This document shows positions 12,602 through 12,946 of a stretch of DNA of 12,946 nucleotides, in pieces. The translations under genes were made by a program, and so were the position numbers. A model generated the notes under the pieces. It searched no databases and was not told where the DNA came from. It saw nothing but the letters and a program-made list of their open reading frames with translations. The stretch's first letter is position 1. The number at the start of each line of letters is the position of its first letter. This DNA comes from Candidatus Parvarchaeota archaeon (lineage in GTDB: Archaea > Micrarchaeota > Micrarchaeia > Anstonellales > VGKX01): assembly GCA_016866895.1 (NCBI GenBank), contig VGKX01000015.1, positions 1-12,946 of the forward strand, written 5' to 3'.

Positions 12602-12946
12602 ATGGGAATGTTTGAAAAAATTTCAAAAGGGCTTGGTTTGAACAAGGACATCAACATTGAAGAATACATGAACACTATTGAAATGGAGAACGTTGATGCG
12701 CTGCACGAACCTGCTGATTTTTACGTCAAGCCGATTGCACTTGAGTCAGAAGCCGACGTTTCCGTGATAATGGACGAGCTGAAGGCAAAAAACATAGTGC
12801 TTCTCAATGTAACGCCGCTTTCCAAGCAGCCAAACAAGCTCAAGGGCATTATTGACAGCATAAAAGGCTTCACGACAAAAATAAACGGCGATATTGCAAG
12901 GATTGACAACGACAAGATACTCCTTACGCCAAGCAAGGTCAAGATT
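12602..12946 (+). CDS. sepF: Archaeal cell division protein SepF, partial
   Basis: SepF anchors FtsZ filaments to the membrane at the division site in most FtsZ-containing archaea. The visible 115 codons begin with a short amphipathic membrane-targeting segment (MGMFEKISKGLGL). A linker follows, then the SepF core: ADFYVKPIALESEADVSVIM, DELKAKNIVLLNVTPLS, then KLKGIIDSIKGFTTKINGDI, closing with ARIDNDKILLTPSKVKI. The core ends almost at the window edge, so only a few residues are probably missing. GGGGTG lies five bases before the ATG at 12602; an alternative ATG is two codons later. It is divergent from cdc6. FtsZ itself is not in the window. Confidence 0.93.
   Translation, partial: MGMFEKISKGLGLNKDINIEEYMNTIEMENVDALHEPADFYVKPIALESEADVSVIMDELKAKNIVLLNVTPLSKQPNKLKGIIDSIKGFTTKINGDIARIDNDKILLTPSKVKI

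Overview
The window comes from an archaeon. Archaea-specific information-processing genes sit together here: RNA polymerase subunit Rpo7 (RpoE'), the Spt4-type zinc protein RpoE'', ribosomal protein S26e, an Orc1/Cdc6 replication initiator and an archaeal SepF. Several starts have archaeal Shine-Dalgarno sequences (GAGGTG, GGTGA) or AT-rich TATA-like boxes. S26e is known to me mainly from TACK, Asgard and eukaryotic ribosomes and is generally missing from Euryarchaeota. Two sizeable proteins match no family I recognise. An uncultivated lineage, perhaps DPANN-related, is my best guess, but the sequence alone does not settle it. No tRNA, rRNA, CRISPR array, insertion sequence or integrase was seen.

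Layout. (1) 1-2550, minus strand: glycine cleavage genes gcvT, gcvH and gcvPA (the last cut by the window edge). gcvH and gcvPA overlap by 4 bases. gcvT and gcvH are separated by 314 bases that contain seven perfect tandem copies of a 16-bp unit, a small hairpin and a likely gcvH promoter. (2) 2783-3763, plus: an unrecognised, mostly helical 326-residue protein. (3) 3962-6121, plus: a membrane pyrophosphatase with the K+-independent, H+-pumping signature, followed by an oligo-T terminator. (4) 6331-7605, plus: an unrecognised HEAT-like 424-residue protein. (5) 7804-9969, plus: rpo7, spt4, a UPF0145 (YbjQ) protein, S26e with a long Gln-rich tail, and a DUF1805 protein. (6) 10005-12556, minus: cdc6, an HD-domain deoxynucleotidase-like gene overlapping it by 4 bases, and a cysteine-rich membrane-anchored protein. 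(7) 12602-12946, plus: sepF, cut by the window edge and divergent from cdc6 across 45 bases.

How the parts fit. The left block is one-carbon/glycine metabolism. The pyrophosphatase recovers energy from pyrophosphate as a proton gradient. The middle block is a transcription/translation operon. The right block pairs replication initiation with nucleotide handling and cell division.

The most interesting signals are: a 20-bp promoter element (19/20 identical) placed 55-56 bases before the ATG of the two unrecognised helical proteins, which suggests they are co-regulated; the 7 x 16-bp repeat, which would make a 125-nt uridine-free stretch in any gcvT-gcvH transcript; and the Gln-rich tail of S26e, which begins at a run of eight G.
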